DNA from: Todiramphus chloris collaris
Taxonomy: Eukaryota > Chordata > Aves > Coraciiformes > Alcedinidae
Reading direction: 5' to 3'
DNA length: 64,000 bases
Assembly (NCBI GenBank): GCA_025345505.1
Contig: JANVCC010000011.1
Coordinates: 3,853,849-3,917,848 of the forward strand
Shown: positions 1 to 14,100 of the stretch, one piece after another
How the letters are laid out: the number at the start of each line of letters is the position of its first letter
Numbering within the stretch: position 1 is the first letter of the stretch
The notes under the pieces: model-generated
The model's database searches: none
What the model was told of the DNA's origin: nothing
What the model saw: only the letters and a program-made list of their open reading frames with translations
Translations under genes and position numbers: made by a program

Positions 1-534
1 AAAGCAAGGAAAGCAAATAAAAGGAGCTGTAATCTACTGGTTAGCACACTGACTATACATTCTAACTAGGAATGAATAGTCGATATTTACAAAAATCAAA
101 GGAAATCTTGGAAGAATTGCATATAGTCAGTGAAATCAATCAGATAAATAATAAAAGAAAAATGGTATATTTTTTTTTCTTTTTAGAAAAGGAAAATCTT
201 TTGAAAGTATTAAAGTTACAGATGTATGCATTATTCATATGTGGTTTGGTCACAGTATTTGCTTTCTTTTATCTTTCAGAATACATGTTAGCATGGAAAA
301 TCACTTTTGGTTTGTCTCGTTCCAGGATTTTGAGTTTCAACTACCTATACACCACTGGTGCATTTTAATTTAGACACCACATTCCCAACTACAAAGTGGA
401 AAAAGTCTGTGTAGACAACAGCTCACCAAAAAGGAACTGAAGATTAAGAAAGATTGCTATGTACAATGATATGCTGTCATAAAGACACACACAAAAGACA
501 CTTCAGACCAAATTCATAAACAGGATTGCTATTA
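1..534. other. Noncoding sequence, no feature recognised
   Basis: AT-rich unique-looking DNA. A 98-codon frame starts at 72, but its product is Phe/Lys/Leu-rich as expected of AT-rich chance frames, and I see no domain, splice context or repeat. Confidence 0.5.
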
Positions 535-978
535 AACAAAGATGATCAGAGGATAGGAGCACATCTCCTATCGGGACAGATTGCAACAGTTGGGGCTGTT
601 AATCCTGGAGAAGAGAAGACTCTGGGGAGACCTTAAAGCAGCCTTCCAGTACCTGAAGGGGACCTACAAGAAAGCTGGGGAGGGACTTTTTGCAAGGGCT
701 TGTAGTGGTAGGACAAAAGGTAATGGCTTTAAGCTGAATGGGAGTAGATACAGGCTAGATATTAGGAAGAAACTCTTAACAGTGTGTATGGTGAGACACT
801 GGAACAGGTTGCTCAGGGAAGCTGTGGATATCCCCTCCCTGGAAGCATTCAAGGCCAGGTTGGATGGGGCTCTGAGCAACCTGGTCCAGTGGAAAGTTTC
901 CCTGTCCATGACAGGGAGGTTGGAGCTAGATGATCTTTAAGGTCCCTTCCAATCAAGACCATTCTATGATTCAATGAT
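535..978 (+). mobile_element. CR1 LINE, 5'-truncated 3' end
   Basis: This is the 3' end of a CR1 retrotransposon. It enters at the ORF2 C-terminal segment just before the 'AGGAGCACATCTCCTAT' block. It continues through the conserved stretch that specifies a GEG-LF then N-G-F-K-L then R-K then HWNRLLREAV series, and ends in the short 3' UTR with the tail ATTCTATGATTC at about 963-974. The frame from 581 to 940 (119 codons) is the surviving ORF2 tail and has no start or catalytic region of its own. Heavy 5' truncation is normal for CR1, which starts reverse transcription at its 3' end. Boundaries are good to about 10 bp. Confidence 0.93.
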
Positions 979-3244
979 AAACAACATGAAACAGCGTTCT
1001 ATTCCAGATAACTGTCTTAAAGTTGCACTGATCTGGTACATTCAGGTGTGAGCACCATATTCCCAGAAAATTCTAAAACATATAAGATCCGCAAGAGAAA
1101 AAAACATTAAAGGAATAAAAAAACTTGTATTCAAAAATCAATATGGTTAAATCTATGTAAGGAAAACCCACATGGAGACATCCTAATCATCTTCAAATAT
1201 TTTAAACATTCCACAGAGAAAAAAATAATGAAATATTCCATATACTTGTTGGGGAGAGAAAAGATACAATGGGGTTAAACTGCAGCAGGGGAGATCTAGG
1301 TCAGGTAGTGGTAAGAAATCGTTTTAATTATAAGAATAATTAAACACTGAAATATTCAAGGATAGCTGTGGAATTCCTATCACTTGAGTTTTCAAAATAG
1401 ACATAGAAAGGTATCAGAGGATAACAGGTTAGTATGACTATATCCTAGGGCCATGAAGAGACAACATTATTGTTGAAGTTCTCTTCTACATGGAACTGAA
1501 CATACAAGATTTTATAGGCATGAGTTTTTGTGAAGATGTTCATTAATAAAATCAAAACACAGTATGTGAAATTATTTCCATTGCTGATGTATTTTTGAGA
1601 GACATCTAGACAATAATGTCTCCTTGTATGAATCTCTTCAGGCAGTGATAGAAAGATGAGGTCACTGTAGATAGAAGCAGTATAGCAATTTTCTTAGGTT
1701 TCTGGACAGAAAGTCAGAATGCATGCTTTTCTTGTCATGAAACCATTTATTAGACAATGGTTGTATAGAAGATGATATGCTTTTAGATTATATAAAACAT
1801 CAGATTGAAAATAATCTTCCCATTGTTTTTTGCACAGTGTAAGTGCAGAAAAGCAGCAGATTTTTTTCGGTGCATTTGACGGACTCTGGGTATATCATCT
1901 GATATCCTCACTAGAAACAGCATGGTCACCAAGAAGAAAAAGTATTCAAAATTGCTGCAGCCAGGATTGTCAGTATTACTCATTACTAGCTTTATAATAT
2001 GGGTCTATTGTTCAGAAGTTGGTGTTCAAGCTTTTGACCAAGGACTCCACCATAAATTAGTAAAGATACGTGTTTTGGAATTTCATTTTCAATTATACTA
2101 ACAACTAAAGGTTGCTGCTGACCACTCAACAACTGTACTAGGTAAAATGTAATTCACTTGCTGTGAGTAATTAATCAGAGGAACAGTACTACACCTATCT
2201 TTTAAAGATGAAATAGGTTTTCAGGTACAAAACACAGAATTTTAGAATATAATACTCATTTATTTGGGTTTAACAGTATACAGAGACATGAAAGATACCT
2301 ATTCATTGCCAGTTTGATTCAATGTCTTTTCAAGGAGTTGTAAATACTTCACCTCCTCAGACTCAACCATGACAGAAAAAATCTTTCCATATTGAGAATG
2401 ACATGACCACTATTGCTTCCAGTCCCTTCAGGTCAAGTCAAAATGTGATTGCATTTGTTTTAAATGTTGAGGTGGGACTCATCTCATGTGTCTATAAGAC
2501 AGTTCCTAAATCCCTAAGTCCTTGTTCCACATTTTAAGTGTGGTGTGATAATCAATATAGTAAATGAGTCCAGACAGGTGTTAAGCTGACCTGCTTGCAG
2601 ATTCTTGATTTGGTTGCCTTATCACAGACAACAGTACCATTTGAGATGCCTTGGAATGTCCTGTTTGACCTCCAGCTGCAAATCTAGAAATGCAGGGTCT
2701 CCCCTAGGTTCTGCATCATGTCTGTTACCACTCTAGATGCCTTGAATATCCCAGAGTACCTTCAAGGGCCTATATTTAAGCAAACAAATTGAGACTTGAA
2801 AGTTTAATTTATAAAGATATAGCCTGCTCTCTTGAGTCAACTGAATCTGAATAGATCTCCATTGATTATAATGGGAACTTAGACACCTACTTTCTCTACA
2901 AGCACCTCAACTGTTGGAACAGAAAGACAAGTAAAATTATCTTCACATTTTATATATTAATTCTAATCTCACAGTGGCCAAGCAAAAAATTCCTGGAAGT
3001 TCTTCTGGTTTTGATTTTTCTTTTCCTGGTAAAGGTCAGTATGGGCTAAACCTGTTGACCCTCTGGGCTCATTGAAAATATCTTGATTGAGGCTTTTATC
3101 TTAGAAGAGAAGCAGGGCATTGGACAGGGCTATATTGTATTGTGCAGCTGAGTCTCTTTCAATTTAGTTTTACATCAATCAATGATTATTCATTGCTCAT
3201 AATAATTTACATATGCAACCAGAGAGATTGTGATGAGCATAATT

Positions 3245-3267
3245 AAAAAAAAAAAAAAAAAGGGGGG
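3245..3267. repeat. Poly-A tract followed by poly-G
   Basis: Seventeen A residues (3245-3261) run directly into six G residues (3262-3267). No retrotransposon body is recognisable upstream, so I treat it as a simple-sequence tract rather than a retroposon tail. Confidence 0.8.
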
Positions 3268-5027
3268 AAATAAAGAAATAAGTAAATGAATAAGTATGTC
3301 ATGCTAAAAATGATCTATTGAGGTTGATGTATATCATAATGGGAAAATCAGATATTGTGTTCTTATATTGTTAAAACAAAATGATGCTTCCCTAGTGATG
3401 TAAAGTAATCTGAGGCCTTAGCAACTTGAGCTTAATATGTGAGGGTTTTCTTTATTCACTTTTATATTGAATAAGAGAAAATATTTCCATGATGAGTCAG
3501 TAGTATCCTGTCAACAGATACAGCAGGAGTCCTGTCACAAGGTTTATCACAGGGATTGTCACAAAATATTACTTAAATTTTGTCGTCAAAGCACTGTTGA
3601 ATGTATTACAGGGAAAAAAACATGTACCAGTGAATCATGGTAAATAATTCCTCTTTCAGGTAAATATTGTTCACTAAGGACTCAACAGCAATGACCTGAA
3701 CATTACTTAAACTTCTGTGCCCTCTGTAGCCCTGCTGAAATTCAGCACATATGTAACTGTTTTCAAGATCAATGAATAATTTCTTTAAGTTGAAAAATGA
3801 ACAACAAGACAATGATAAAACAGAAATAAGAAATAGGGAGAACCAAAGGAAGAAAATAGTGCAAACCAAGGATGTTACATATTTTGCATCAGATTATATA
3901 TGTCTTCATGATTCCTTAATTTTATAAGCATATTCATCTTCATATGAACATAGTTTTTCTTTTAGCAGAATGTATTTTAATTGCTTTTGGTGTGTGAGTT
4001 AATATTATTAAAGTCTTGTTGCAAGTTCAAATTATTTCATTGCAACTCTTGACATTATTGTCACACTGCTGTTCACCCTATGGGCTTCACTATTTATAAT
4101 CTGTTTCTTTCACCCTTTATCAGTTTATGACTTCACTTGTGCACAATTCTTTATGTGTTCCACTTTCTGTACTGCCCCTATGTTTTTCTTTCATTCATGT
4201 ATGTGTAAGATGAGTAATTGAGCAAGACAGAAAAAGCCTTGCATGAAAGCTATTATGTCCTAAGAGGAGAACAAAAGTATATGGATATACAGGTAAATAT
4301 AAAGATTTATAGATAGATATGCACATATTTACATATATCATAAATGTACAGAAATAGAAGTAATTTTAAAGCCGAATGTTCCTTAAATTAATCTCAGCAT
4401 CATATTGTAAACATGTATGTGTACACATTTCTGAAGACAGAAAGCAGGCTTTTTGGACCACTACAGATAATTTCCCAGTAAACTAGAATGCTGAAAGAGG
4501 ATTTGTGCATCAAATTTAGACACCTTTGTAATTAGGTGGTCCTAGAAGTGAGTGTACTGGATTGTTTGCTGTTTGTACCCTTAGTTGTTTAAATCTTATT
4601 TTAGGTGTAAATGAGGCATGCTAAATCACCATCTAAGAAAATTTAGGAAAACATGAATACATTCCAGGCAGTACACAGTCCAGAATTGAAATAAAACTTT
4701 CCATTCCAGCTGTCCCCCTTCACAATTACCTGTTCAAACACCATGAGGTGTTATGTTGTGCATTTGGAAAGAGACATAGTCTGTGCTACAAAAAGATGCT
4801 GAATGAAAAGTAGACCTGATGTAGGGAGTAAGCATCAAGGGCAGTGGACAAATGCTCTATTGTAACATTATCAGCTCTTTAAAGTTTGATGTGAACATTC
4901 AGAGAACACAGAGAATATACTATGAAATAACTGTGAAATAATCAAATCACCATTAAGTCAGAAATAATCCATTTAAACTTCTTTGTATTCATGTGATACA
5001 TAAGCAAACATAAATACTCATTTCCTT

Positions 5028-5101
5028 AAAAAAAAAAACCAAAAAAAACCAAAAACCCCAAAAACAAACAAAAAAACCACAACCCCCCCCCAAAAAAAAA
5101 A
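5028..5101. repeat. A/C-only low-complexity tract
   Basis: Seventy-four consecutive bases contain only A and C, including runs of ten A and nine C. Read in the other direction it gives the G/F/C-rich minus-strand frame at 4989-5189, which is therefore an artefact and not a protein. Confidence 0.9.
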
Positions 5102-5644
5102 GAAAAAGTGAATAGATGAGAACCGCTTCTTTGTGGCACAAATAAATTACTTGCTGTGGGCTGTTGTGCTGTAGGCTGTGTATGTTCATAGCCTGTTATG
5201 AAATCCTTACAGGGTTTTTTTGGCTCATTTCCTGTACAAAGATTTCAAAATTTTCCCACTATATTGGCATTTTCTTGAACTTTCTTCTCCATTCTTCATT
5301 TCAGCTTCGATCTGGTTCATTATTTTTTTTCTTTAGTATTCTCATTTTCCTTTGTTCTTATCATTATTAATCTTTTAAGTTGTGTTTAAATTATAGATGC
5401 TTTCTTTTTGCAAGGAGCTGAGGTTCAAAGAACCTTATTAATATGGTGCATGAAGGGAAAATCCTGCCTGGACAATCTGGCTCACGGCATAAGGGGAAAG
5501 CAATAGATGCTGCTTCTTTTCACTTTAGCAAGGTGTACTGCCCTATCTCTCACAGCATCCTTGTGGACAAACTGAGGATATACAGCCTAGAAAAATGGAC
5601 AGTCATTGCAAACTGGATGAATTGACAGGCTCAGAAGGAAGAGA

Positions 5645-6165
5645 TTAGTGGAGCAAAGTCCATTGTAGTCCAGCCACCAGTGAACCCCAGAGGTGAATAC
5701 CAGGGTCAGTATTATTTAATTTTCATTAATGTCCTGGACTGTGGGGCAGTCTGCACTCTCCAAATGTTTGCAGATGAGTCAAAGCTGGAAGAAGTTATAC
5801 AACAGTTAGGAGTGCCACCATTCAGATGGACCTTGACAGGATAAAGAAATAAGCAAAAAGAGATCTCATGATCGTCAACAAAAGGAAATGCCAAGTCCCG
5901 CCACTGGGGAGGAATAATACTAGGCACCAGGACAGACTGGGAGTCAAGTGGCTGGACAGCAGCTTTGAAGAAGTGGACTTGGTGGTACTCACAGATACCA
6001 AGTTAAGCATGAGCTAGCAATGGGCCCTTGTGGGAAAGAAAGACAAGAGCCTCCTGCTCTGTACTAGAAGGAGCATTGACAGTAGGTAGAGGAAGATGGC
6101 CTTTCCCTTCTGCACAGCCCTAGTGAGAGACATCTGGAGGTCTCTGTCTAGAGTTTTTACTATGA
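5645..6165 (+). mobile_element. Old, decayed CR1-like LINE fragment
   Basis: A degenerate stretch retains the order of CR1 ORF2 landmarks. These are a 'TTTGCAGATGAGTCAAAGCTGG' type block (the FADD region of reverse transcriptase) near 5767, a 'GGAAATGCCAAGTCC' block near 5883, a 'CTGGGAGTCAAGTGGCTGGA' block near 5938 and an 'ACCAAGTTAAGCATGAGC' block near 5998. Similarity fades after about 6165 and no ATTCTATG tail follows. It is far more diverged than the other CR1 copies here, so it is probably an older subfamily. Edges are approximate. Confidence 0.7.
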
Positions 6166-7133
6166 TGGAGGTCAACCACTGCAACAGAAAGATTATGGAT
6201 TCTCTGTCCTTTGGAATATCCACAAGATGATTAGACACAGACTTGCATATCTTGCTTTATGTGACTTTCTTTAGTAGGGGATTGGACCATGGAGTTCCTG
6301 AGGTACTTTCTAACAAGTCTGTGATCCTACACTCAGCTCTTTCACTGTGCTGACCCAGATTAATTTCTAGGGTAAGTTCAAATGAGTGAGAAAATTTTGT
6401 CTTAACATTCACGATGCAGACCATCAAAAGCTCAAGACAGCAAGAAATGCAATACAAGGTGAAAGGCACTCTCAAATCTAGGTTATGTAAAGATTCTTAT
6501 GCTAGGACTGAAAGCACAGTAGGAAGTATTGGTAGGTCTTCAGTTCTGAGGGACAAATTGTGCTGACACACCCTCCCATCTAATTTTTTCCTAAAATCTT
6601 ATTTTATCATTCAGGATCTGATGAAAGTCTGGTAGTAATTTTCAGGAAATATCCTGTATTTTATATTTTTTGCACTAAGTCAAGTGGATAAACATATATG
6701 TTTATTAATATTTTGGACACTGAATAACACCAAATCTAGAAATAAGCTATTGTTAGCAGAGTCCTTGATATATTGCTTCAGGAAATAAGAATTTGTTATA
6801 TCAGCCAGTCCATATACCATCAGCCAGTATCTTAAAGGTTTCTCCATAATTATTAGGGAGGCTAAAATCATCCATAATCACAGTCTTACCCATCTCCCTT
6901 ATCTGATCATATGGTATTTAATTCTCTTGCCTTTCCTGTCATGTTGGTCCCTTGCAGCCCCCTGTTATTAGGCTTTAAAACACCATCTAAAAGCTCAGTC
7001 CAATTGTTTCTCTGGAGTTACAGTTCTCTTATGTGCCTTTTATTCCTTGACAGATAAGGGCAAATCTTCCATTTCAGATCTTTTCTTTGAAACATTCTAT
7101 AATCATATAATCAACATTAAACCTTGAAATAAC

Positions 7134-7165
7134 AAAAAAAGAAAGAGAAAGAGAAAAGAGAGAAA
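7134..7165. repeat. Homopurine tract
   Basis: Thirty-two consecutive purines of the A7-GAAAGAGAAAGAG type, followed after a short gap by another A-rich run up to about 7186. Polypurine tracts of this length can form triplex DNA, but nothing nearby suggests a function. Confidence 0.8.
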
Positions 7166-10100
7166 TAAAAAGTTAAAAAAAAAAAAGCATTATTGTATGC
7201 TTTTCTGATTGTAAATTGATAATAAACTGTTCTTCACGAGAACATGTTTACATCAGCAGTTTACTTTTACATTTTAACATGTTTCACATCATGCAATTTT
7301 AGCCTGCAATTGTAATGGGATGTATATGTACATGCCTATGTGTGCTTTTCTATGTGTCTGCCTGTTTACATGATTGTCAATTCATCTTTAAATTGTTTTG
7401 AGCCATCTTGCTGATTTCAAAGTAAGTTCAACCATTATGAAGAGATACAGAAAATATTAATTTTCTTTAAATTTCATGAAAACATGCAGTGGTAGAGAGG
7501 TACCCTTTCTAATGTTTCTACTCAAAGTTGAATAACCTTTACCTTAACCAAATAACAAAGAATCTACAAGGGGGAGACCCCATGGAAACCTACACTAAGG
7601 TTGTGTAACTTTTGCTGCCCATGTCTAGTACCTCTGTGCTGATCATCGTACTTTGCTTTCTTTTCATTACCAGATTTCATTTTTCTTCCTCCTCCCCTTC
7701 ATTTATTTGCTAGAAATATATTGAGAACAAATGCAAAGAATGTTGGAACAGAAATGTTAAAATACGTTTTCCCCAGATTTTTTTAAGGGAAAAAAACCCA
7801 ACAAAACATAATCTGTTTTTCATTCCCATTTATTCCACCATCAGTGTTTCACAGTTTTTTTTCTAACAGGGACACAACAGTGTAATTCATTTGCTAAAGG
7901 AGGGTATGGCAAAGCATTGCCAATTACTTCAAACTTAGATCAGTTATATTCTTTAAATACTGACTGAAAGCAATAATCTAACACAGAGATAATGTATAAG
8001 ATAATATGATTTTACCTTTAGCTGTACTTTGATTATAGTACTTGATCTCTTCCTAATGTATGAGTTATATGGACAGAAAACACATTATACATTCCATGTA
8101 TTGTCTCCTTTTAAGAGGTACCATGTTTCCTACTATCCTGATGTATGTCCAGCTAACACAATTGGCATAGCACACAACTGTGGTTTCTTCCTTGAAGGTG
8201 TCTTAATGTTTCACTGACCCCTCAGACTTTCTCTGAAGTCCTTCAAAGATGTGTAAAGTGGCAATGCTTGTATGGAGAGCTGACACAGGGCTTGACGAGT
8301 CAGTTTGCTCCTAGCAGCAACATAATAAGATTCTTACAGTGCTGCCTACACTCAGATACCCCGTTTCTCTGTTATTTCATCCACTTACTGCTATGGTGCC
8401 CTGTGTGGTCTGAGTATCTTGGGTCAGCTTTACATGTGTGACTTCTATCTGTGAGGCATGGAACCCTTCCAGGGGATTCATTCACATAGTGTATAAACAT
8501 TAGCATAAATCAGCCTAAGACTATATGGAATTTAAATCTACAGATAAACAAGATAGAGACACAGGCAGGAGAGGGTGCTTACTTTAGGTTGTCTGTAGAT
8601 ATGTGTTACACTCCAAATTTGGTCATAAAACACTGCAAAGTGAAGCTTTCACATTGCTACATGTCCTCTTTTCCTTTGAGTGTTAGTTTATCACAATAAC
8701 TACCTGACGAAGGCACATGACTTAATCTCTTGTGACGCTAAGCGTTTTGTCTGACCTTACCATCCTCGTATTCAACAACTTCAAGAGAAATTGCTTACCT
8801 TTGCTTAAGGAAAAACAAAACCTTCATCTCTTGAAAGGTATTAAATGTTAAATTATAAAACATCACTAGAAAACTGAGATTGCCTGTCTCCTGTGGATCC
8901 TTTTTCTATTGCTATAAGAAAACTAATCAATGAACAACTTGAACCTGATATTGTTCTGTCAGTCTTGGAAAAATCCAGAAAGCCCAGACCTACATAAAAA
9001 TTAACTATTAAAAGTAATATTTTACAGTACTGTCATTATGTTTCATGTTGTAGAACATTTTTCAGACAAATTATGTCTTGAAAGGCTTTTTGAAGTTGTA
9101 ATATATACCTTTAGAGATCCAAATAATAGAAGTTGAAAAGAGACAGAAAAAAGGCAAGAGATAACCAGTGAAGAATAAATGTTTTCAGATGTGGTTGGCA
9201 AATGGATGGAAAAGCAGAGTGTAATGCAAAGACCATTTGAAAAACGGGATCAACCAAATGTAGTGACAAAATTGTAGAAAGACACCAGAGGCAGGCGCTA
9301 CATAAATGAAAAGGGAGGACACTGGGGAGGTTGCTTAAGTACTGTGATATCAATAAAGGGTTAGACTGATCTCTACTGGGTTTTCTCTTTCAACAGGGCT
9401 GGAAATGTGCGAATAATCTTGTTTGAAACATGATTTCCATCTAAATGGTAAATATTGTTAATATTTCTCCAAATTGTAGCAGTTTTTCATGGTTTGCTTA
9501 TAGCAATACATAGTTATGGAAAACTTTCCTTACAAGAAGAAAAAAACCCCATGAATTCTGTTGAAATCCAGATTTTTGCTAAACATATTTTATTTACTGA
9601 ATTTATAATAATGCAATGAAAACTTGTTCCCCAAGTTGCAAAATTTACAGACTGGCGTAAGAGTCATTTTACCTAATTCAGGCATTTACAGTGGAGATTC
9701 TGATATCCAGGCTAACCACCCAGGGGTTCTTTTACATTCACTGAAGAGAAATGGACAATTTGTGGTCTTGGTTCATCTCTCTCTGGACATCTAAAATAGG
9801 TCAGACAAATGGTGCCCTGCAGTGATTATTCTTCCCTGTATAGAGGGCTGAGGAGAGTTCATTCAGACTTCAGCACCTACACTAAAAACCTCTGTAGGTA
9901 TATGAGATGAAACTCCTAGGCACTTCAGGCTCCATAAACCATGGGATTGCTTGTTTCCCTCATTATATACTGCATGAGATAGGCAATTTTCTAGTTGGAC
10001 TATTTTATATTTGGACACATATTGGTCAGGATTCAGGTCCTAATGCATCATAGGGGATGGCAAAGAAATAACATGTCTTGGATGAGTATTAGTATCATGT

Positions 10101-11103
10101 TTTTAACATGATTTTCAAGGAAAATAAAGGTTTCTTGACTCTCACACATAGCCATGACTGTCTACAGGCCTGAACTTTTAATTTTGACCCAAACTGCTTT
10201 CTTGTCACAATACAGTATCTGATCATTGTCGAGCTTAATTTGACATTTGTCTAACTGCTGACATTCAAAGCTCTGCAGTTAACAGTAGAGTGTATGAGAA
10301 AAGACCATTAGCAGAATCTGTAGTTATGATAGAATATTTACAAGTGACAGACATTTTCATTTCCATCTGTGGCCTCTTGCCTTTATATTGACTTTCCCAG
10401 GTTCAGTTGTCAATTAATAAAATAAGGATGATTTTATCTTATTTTTTTTAAAGTGTTTTCAATCGTTTAAATCACATTAATTTTTTTAGGTTTCCATATT
10501 GACTATAAATGAAATATTTTTTTAAGGTATGTACACATTAGATCCTGAGACTGCTTGAATATACTTTGTTAAAATTGTCTTATATTCATTATGCATGTGT
10601 GGTAAAGGAAACACTGACATTCAGAAGTTCCATATGAAATTACTTAATCAGACTTTCAGACGATTTCTGACAAAGAGATTTGTCTTTCAGATATGGACTG
10701 TTACATTCTCTATTTGCATAAAGAAAAGTGCTTTGGGATGTCAGTCAAGCTACATATAAATATACAATAACTAATGATAAAGGTAGAGAATGCAGAATCC
10801 ATGAATCCAAGATCCCTTTTATGTCAGTTTCCACATCTTTTTATCATTACACTGATAGGCTTTGTAATATAAGTTACAGGAATATTCTACAGCAAAAAAA
10901 ATCTATGGATATTTTTAAAAATTGGATTGCACCACCATCCCTGCCCCACATACACACCTGTACTGCCTTTAATATTATGATGATTATCTCTAGGACATTC
11001 CTGGAGATTCTTTTTGTTTCAAAAAAGAAAGATGAAATCTGCCTAGGTTGAGGTTGACAAACACATGCTAGATTTATTGGTATGCTGTCAGAAAATGAAA
11101 AAT

Positions 11104-11136
11104 AAAAAAAAAAAAAACAAACCAAAACAAAAAAAC
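11104..11136. repeat. A/C-only low-complexity tract
   Basis: Thirty-three bases containing only A and C, mostly A. It is one of a family of similar tracts spread over the window. Confidence 0.8.
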
Positions 11137-14100
11137 TTGGTGATAGAATGGAGTAAAATTTAAGATATACATAAATTTTCTTTTGTTTCATACATCAACA
11201 TCTGATCCTGCTTCAAAGCAATATTGATTTTTTTATTTGTGTAGGAGTTCCTTAAAACGCAGAAATGGCCACATCATCCAAAACAATCACCCAAAACACT
11301 GCTGTGCATATTAAGAGCATTTATTGATTAGATGCATATGATGACCCAGGTGTTCTGAAGTGTTTGATGCTCTATCCAGGGGGACTTGGGGTGATCTGTG
11401 CCTCTCTATGCAGGCCACACCAAGGGAAGTCATTTGTGGGTTTAGGTGTATTTCAGTACTCTTCTTTCTTAAAATTAACCATGCAGATGAGTGTATTCAC
11501 TCAGTGAATACCTGTACTGAACATATATTCTTTAGGATAAAGGTATAAACTCATGCTTGGCATGTGAAGAGCACAACCTGACTGCCATCAGTAAGGACAA
11601 GAAATAGAATTCATCCGGGCTTATTTCGAGTGTATTTTGACCATAAATTTGAGTGTATTATGCCTGCAAATTCCATCATCATCACTGAATATCAAATTCC
11701 AGGCATATACAGAAAATTTAGAAAGAATTCTGATATTTATCCATAGTCAATTAAGTATCTATTGTAGAGAATCTAATGTTATGTATAGGCAAAATGAGCA
11801 GTAGACTCAGTTTGACTTTACACTTTTTGTGACTTAAATTTACTTTGTCATTTTTTATTACATGATTTTTAAAGAAAATGCCAAATAGTAAGAAGAGCTC
11901 AATAAATAGTATCAGAAAAATGAAGAATGTCATGAAAGAAACAACCTTTTGGTTTGAAAAGGAAAAAGAAAATTCTACCAGTTTTTATATAAACAGATAA
12001 TTGGCATTAGAATGAGGTGCATTAAATGTTACTTAAGGAGAAAATAAACAAGTTTACAAAAGTGTTGTTAAGTCTGCAAAACAGCAACTGTGAATGATTG
12101 CCATTGCAAACTTAATTCTATATCTCAATTCACTAAATGATGTAGGGACCCCCTGTGATCATGTTAAAAATATCTATGTGACAGTTATTTGACGATGATC
12201 TTACGGCTTCTCAGAGGGAAAAAGTCAGTGGAATGCCTCAGAATGAAATGTGTTAGGCAACTTAAATATACTGATTGTTAACAGCTTACTATGCAGATCA
12301 AATCCTTGCTTCTATTATTTTATTTATTCTATTATTAGTTTATTTCTTATTATTTTGTCAGTCATTTACAACATATTAACTTTATACCTATCAAGAGTTT
12401 TTAAACCACTGTTAGAATATTTATATTATACTGTCTCCCCTGTACATCTATGCAGGACTGAGTAACAACTGTGTGGTGTTCTGAACTTTGCTATATAATC
12501 CATATAATTATTTCCAAAAATACTATGACCAATATAGGTCTACTCAGAGAATTTCTTGTAAGATTTTTTTTAAGGTCTTCCTATTTTCCATGGCAAAGCA
12601 ATGCATTTCATAATGTGTAACAATGTGTAGTTGGTACTTTTATATACAAACACAAGCTTTGCTACAGAAGTTAGTTCAGTACTCAGTTTTTGAATGGTGG
12701 CTGTATTGCAGTTAATGGTTTTGTGTATTTTACAGGCTATAAATGTAAAACTATTGCAAAAGTAGATGTGTTTCATGTCTAAATTTCTGCCTAGAGTCAC
12801 TGCTTTTTCACCCAACTTTTGTCATAAGGCTAAGAAAATATTTCAAAAAAATATATCTTTTTTTAAACAAACCTATGAAGAACACTTTATCAATAGCAAA
12901 ACTACCTTTATTTGCTATGCAACATAGACATATGGTCAATTCAACTTCCAGATAATACCAAAATCTGGAAGGTGCTCTTGTAATATACTGGCCTCCACAC
13001 TGCAGTGTTGTGGGATGTTATCACTGCAGTCAGTGGCAGACACCTTGAGAAGATAGCTGCAGCAACAAGATTTACAGTCTTTATCTAGAAATCTGCTGTT
13101 GATATTGTTGTATCTCTACTGAAATGTTGATTTTGTTCCAATTTAATTGCAACAATGCAGAAATTTTAAGGCTGAGAATATTACAGTGGTTTAACTGAGA
13201 GAATATGTCAGGTCCTCCTCTTAAAAACAAGCAATGAAAAGCAAGAAAGAGAAGAAAATTTGAAAAGGATGTTCAAATGTCTTTTTTTTAAAATACCTTT
13301 ACAAATTCAATATTATTTTTTCATTGTCCTCATTCCATTCACTGAAAGTTAATATGTTTTAAAAAACCAAGGTGATGCTACATTGTTGTGTGTTCATATG
13401 TTCTGAAACTTTTGCTCATCTGGGTGGGAGTAGAAAGACAAATTAATGACTGAGTTGTGGTTATCTCCTTCATCCTGGAGTTACAGTGGTAATCAAACAG
13501 GACATAAGACAATGAGAAAGTATTTTCAGTACTGAATATCACACTTCCTTGCCCTGGATTTTTTACTGCTTATGTAACTCAGTATTTTTGAACACTCATG
13601 CAAATTTATTGAATAAATAAAAATCTGTCAAGATGCAAGACAATTTAAAGTATTAAGATGGTAGACTTACTGGGTCAAAAATCCTACCCCCACAAAAAGA
13701 AGAAATCCCAAACCCAACTTTATTAAAACAAAATGCTCCTTCTCATAGCAACACTAGTGGGTGTAATTGTAATATTAATGAGCTTTGGGAATTGATGATT
13801 TTAGAATTCCTAGCCTCTCAGCTTTGATCCATTAGTGGGTATAGATTCAGTGGGAGTTAGCACAATTGGGCAAAGGCTGCCTAAGTGGAAAATTGATCCT
13901 GGTAAGTGCTATCTTACTTGCTTGACACATTAATGTTTCCCATTTTAGTGCTTTGAACTTTTGCTCTGTGATAATATGAGTTCAAGTCCCACTTGGGATG
14001 TTGAACTTTCAGTAAAGACATAGAGTGAGCATGGGGGATCTGTCATTCCTTTACATTTTAATTAAAAGTATAAGTTGAAACTAATGGAGAAAATATAATG

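Larger units (their letters stand above)
979..5644. other. Noncoding sequence with simple repeats only
   Basis: About 4.7 kb of AT-rich unique-looking DNA. It holds a poly-A/poly-G tract near 3245 and an A/C-only tract near 5028. The frames seen here (for example on the minus strand at 1783-1983 and 3606-3869) are short, hydrophobic and isolated. I recognise no gene, RNA or transposon, though very old repeats could be missed by eye. Confidence 0.45.

Noticed and set aside
72-368. 98-codon plus-strand frame near the start of the window
   Set aside because: Composition is that of AT-rich chance frames, with a poly-Phe run from a T tract and no domain or splice context.
4989-5189. Gly/Phe/Cys-rich minus-strand frame
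   Set aside because: It is the reverse reading of an A/C-only low-complexity tract.
6680-6871. Possible ancient LINE endonuclease fragment on the minus strand
   Set aside because: Only a few residues around a GDFN-like site look similar, with stops in the neighbouring frames. Too weak to annotate by eye.
10728-11191. Overlapping frames of 105-107 codons on opposite strands
   Set aside because: Neither shows a known motif, and the minus-strand frame depends on an A/C tract giving Phe-rich sequence.
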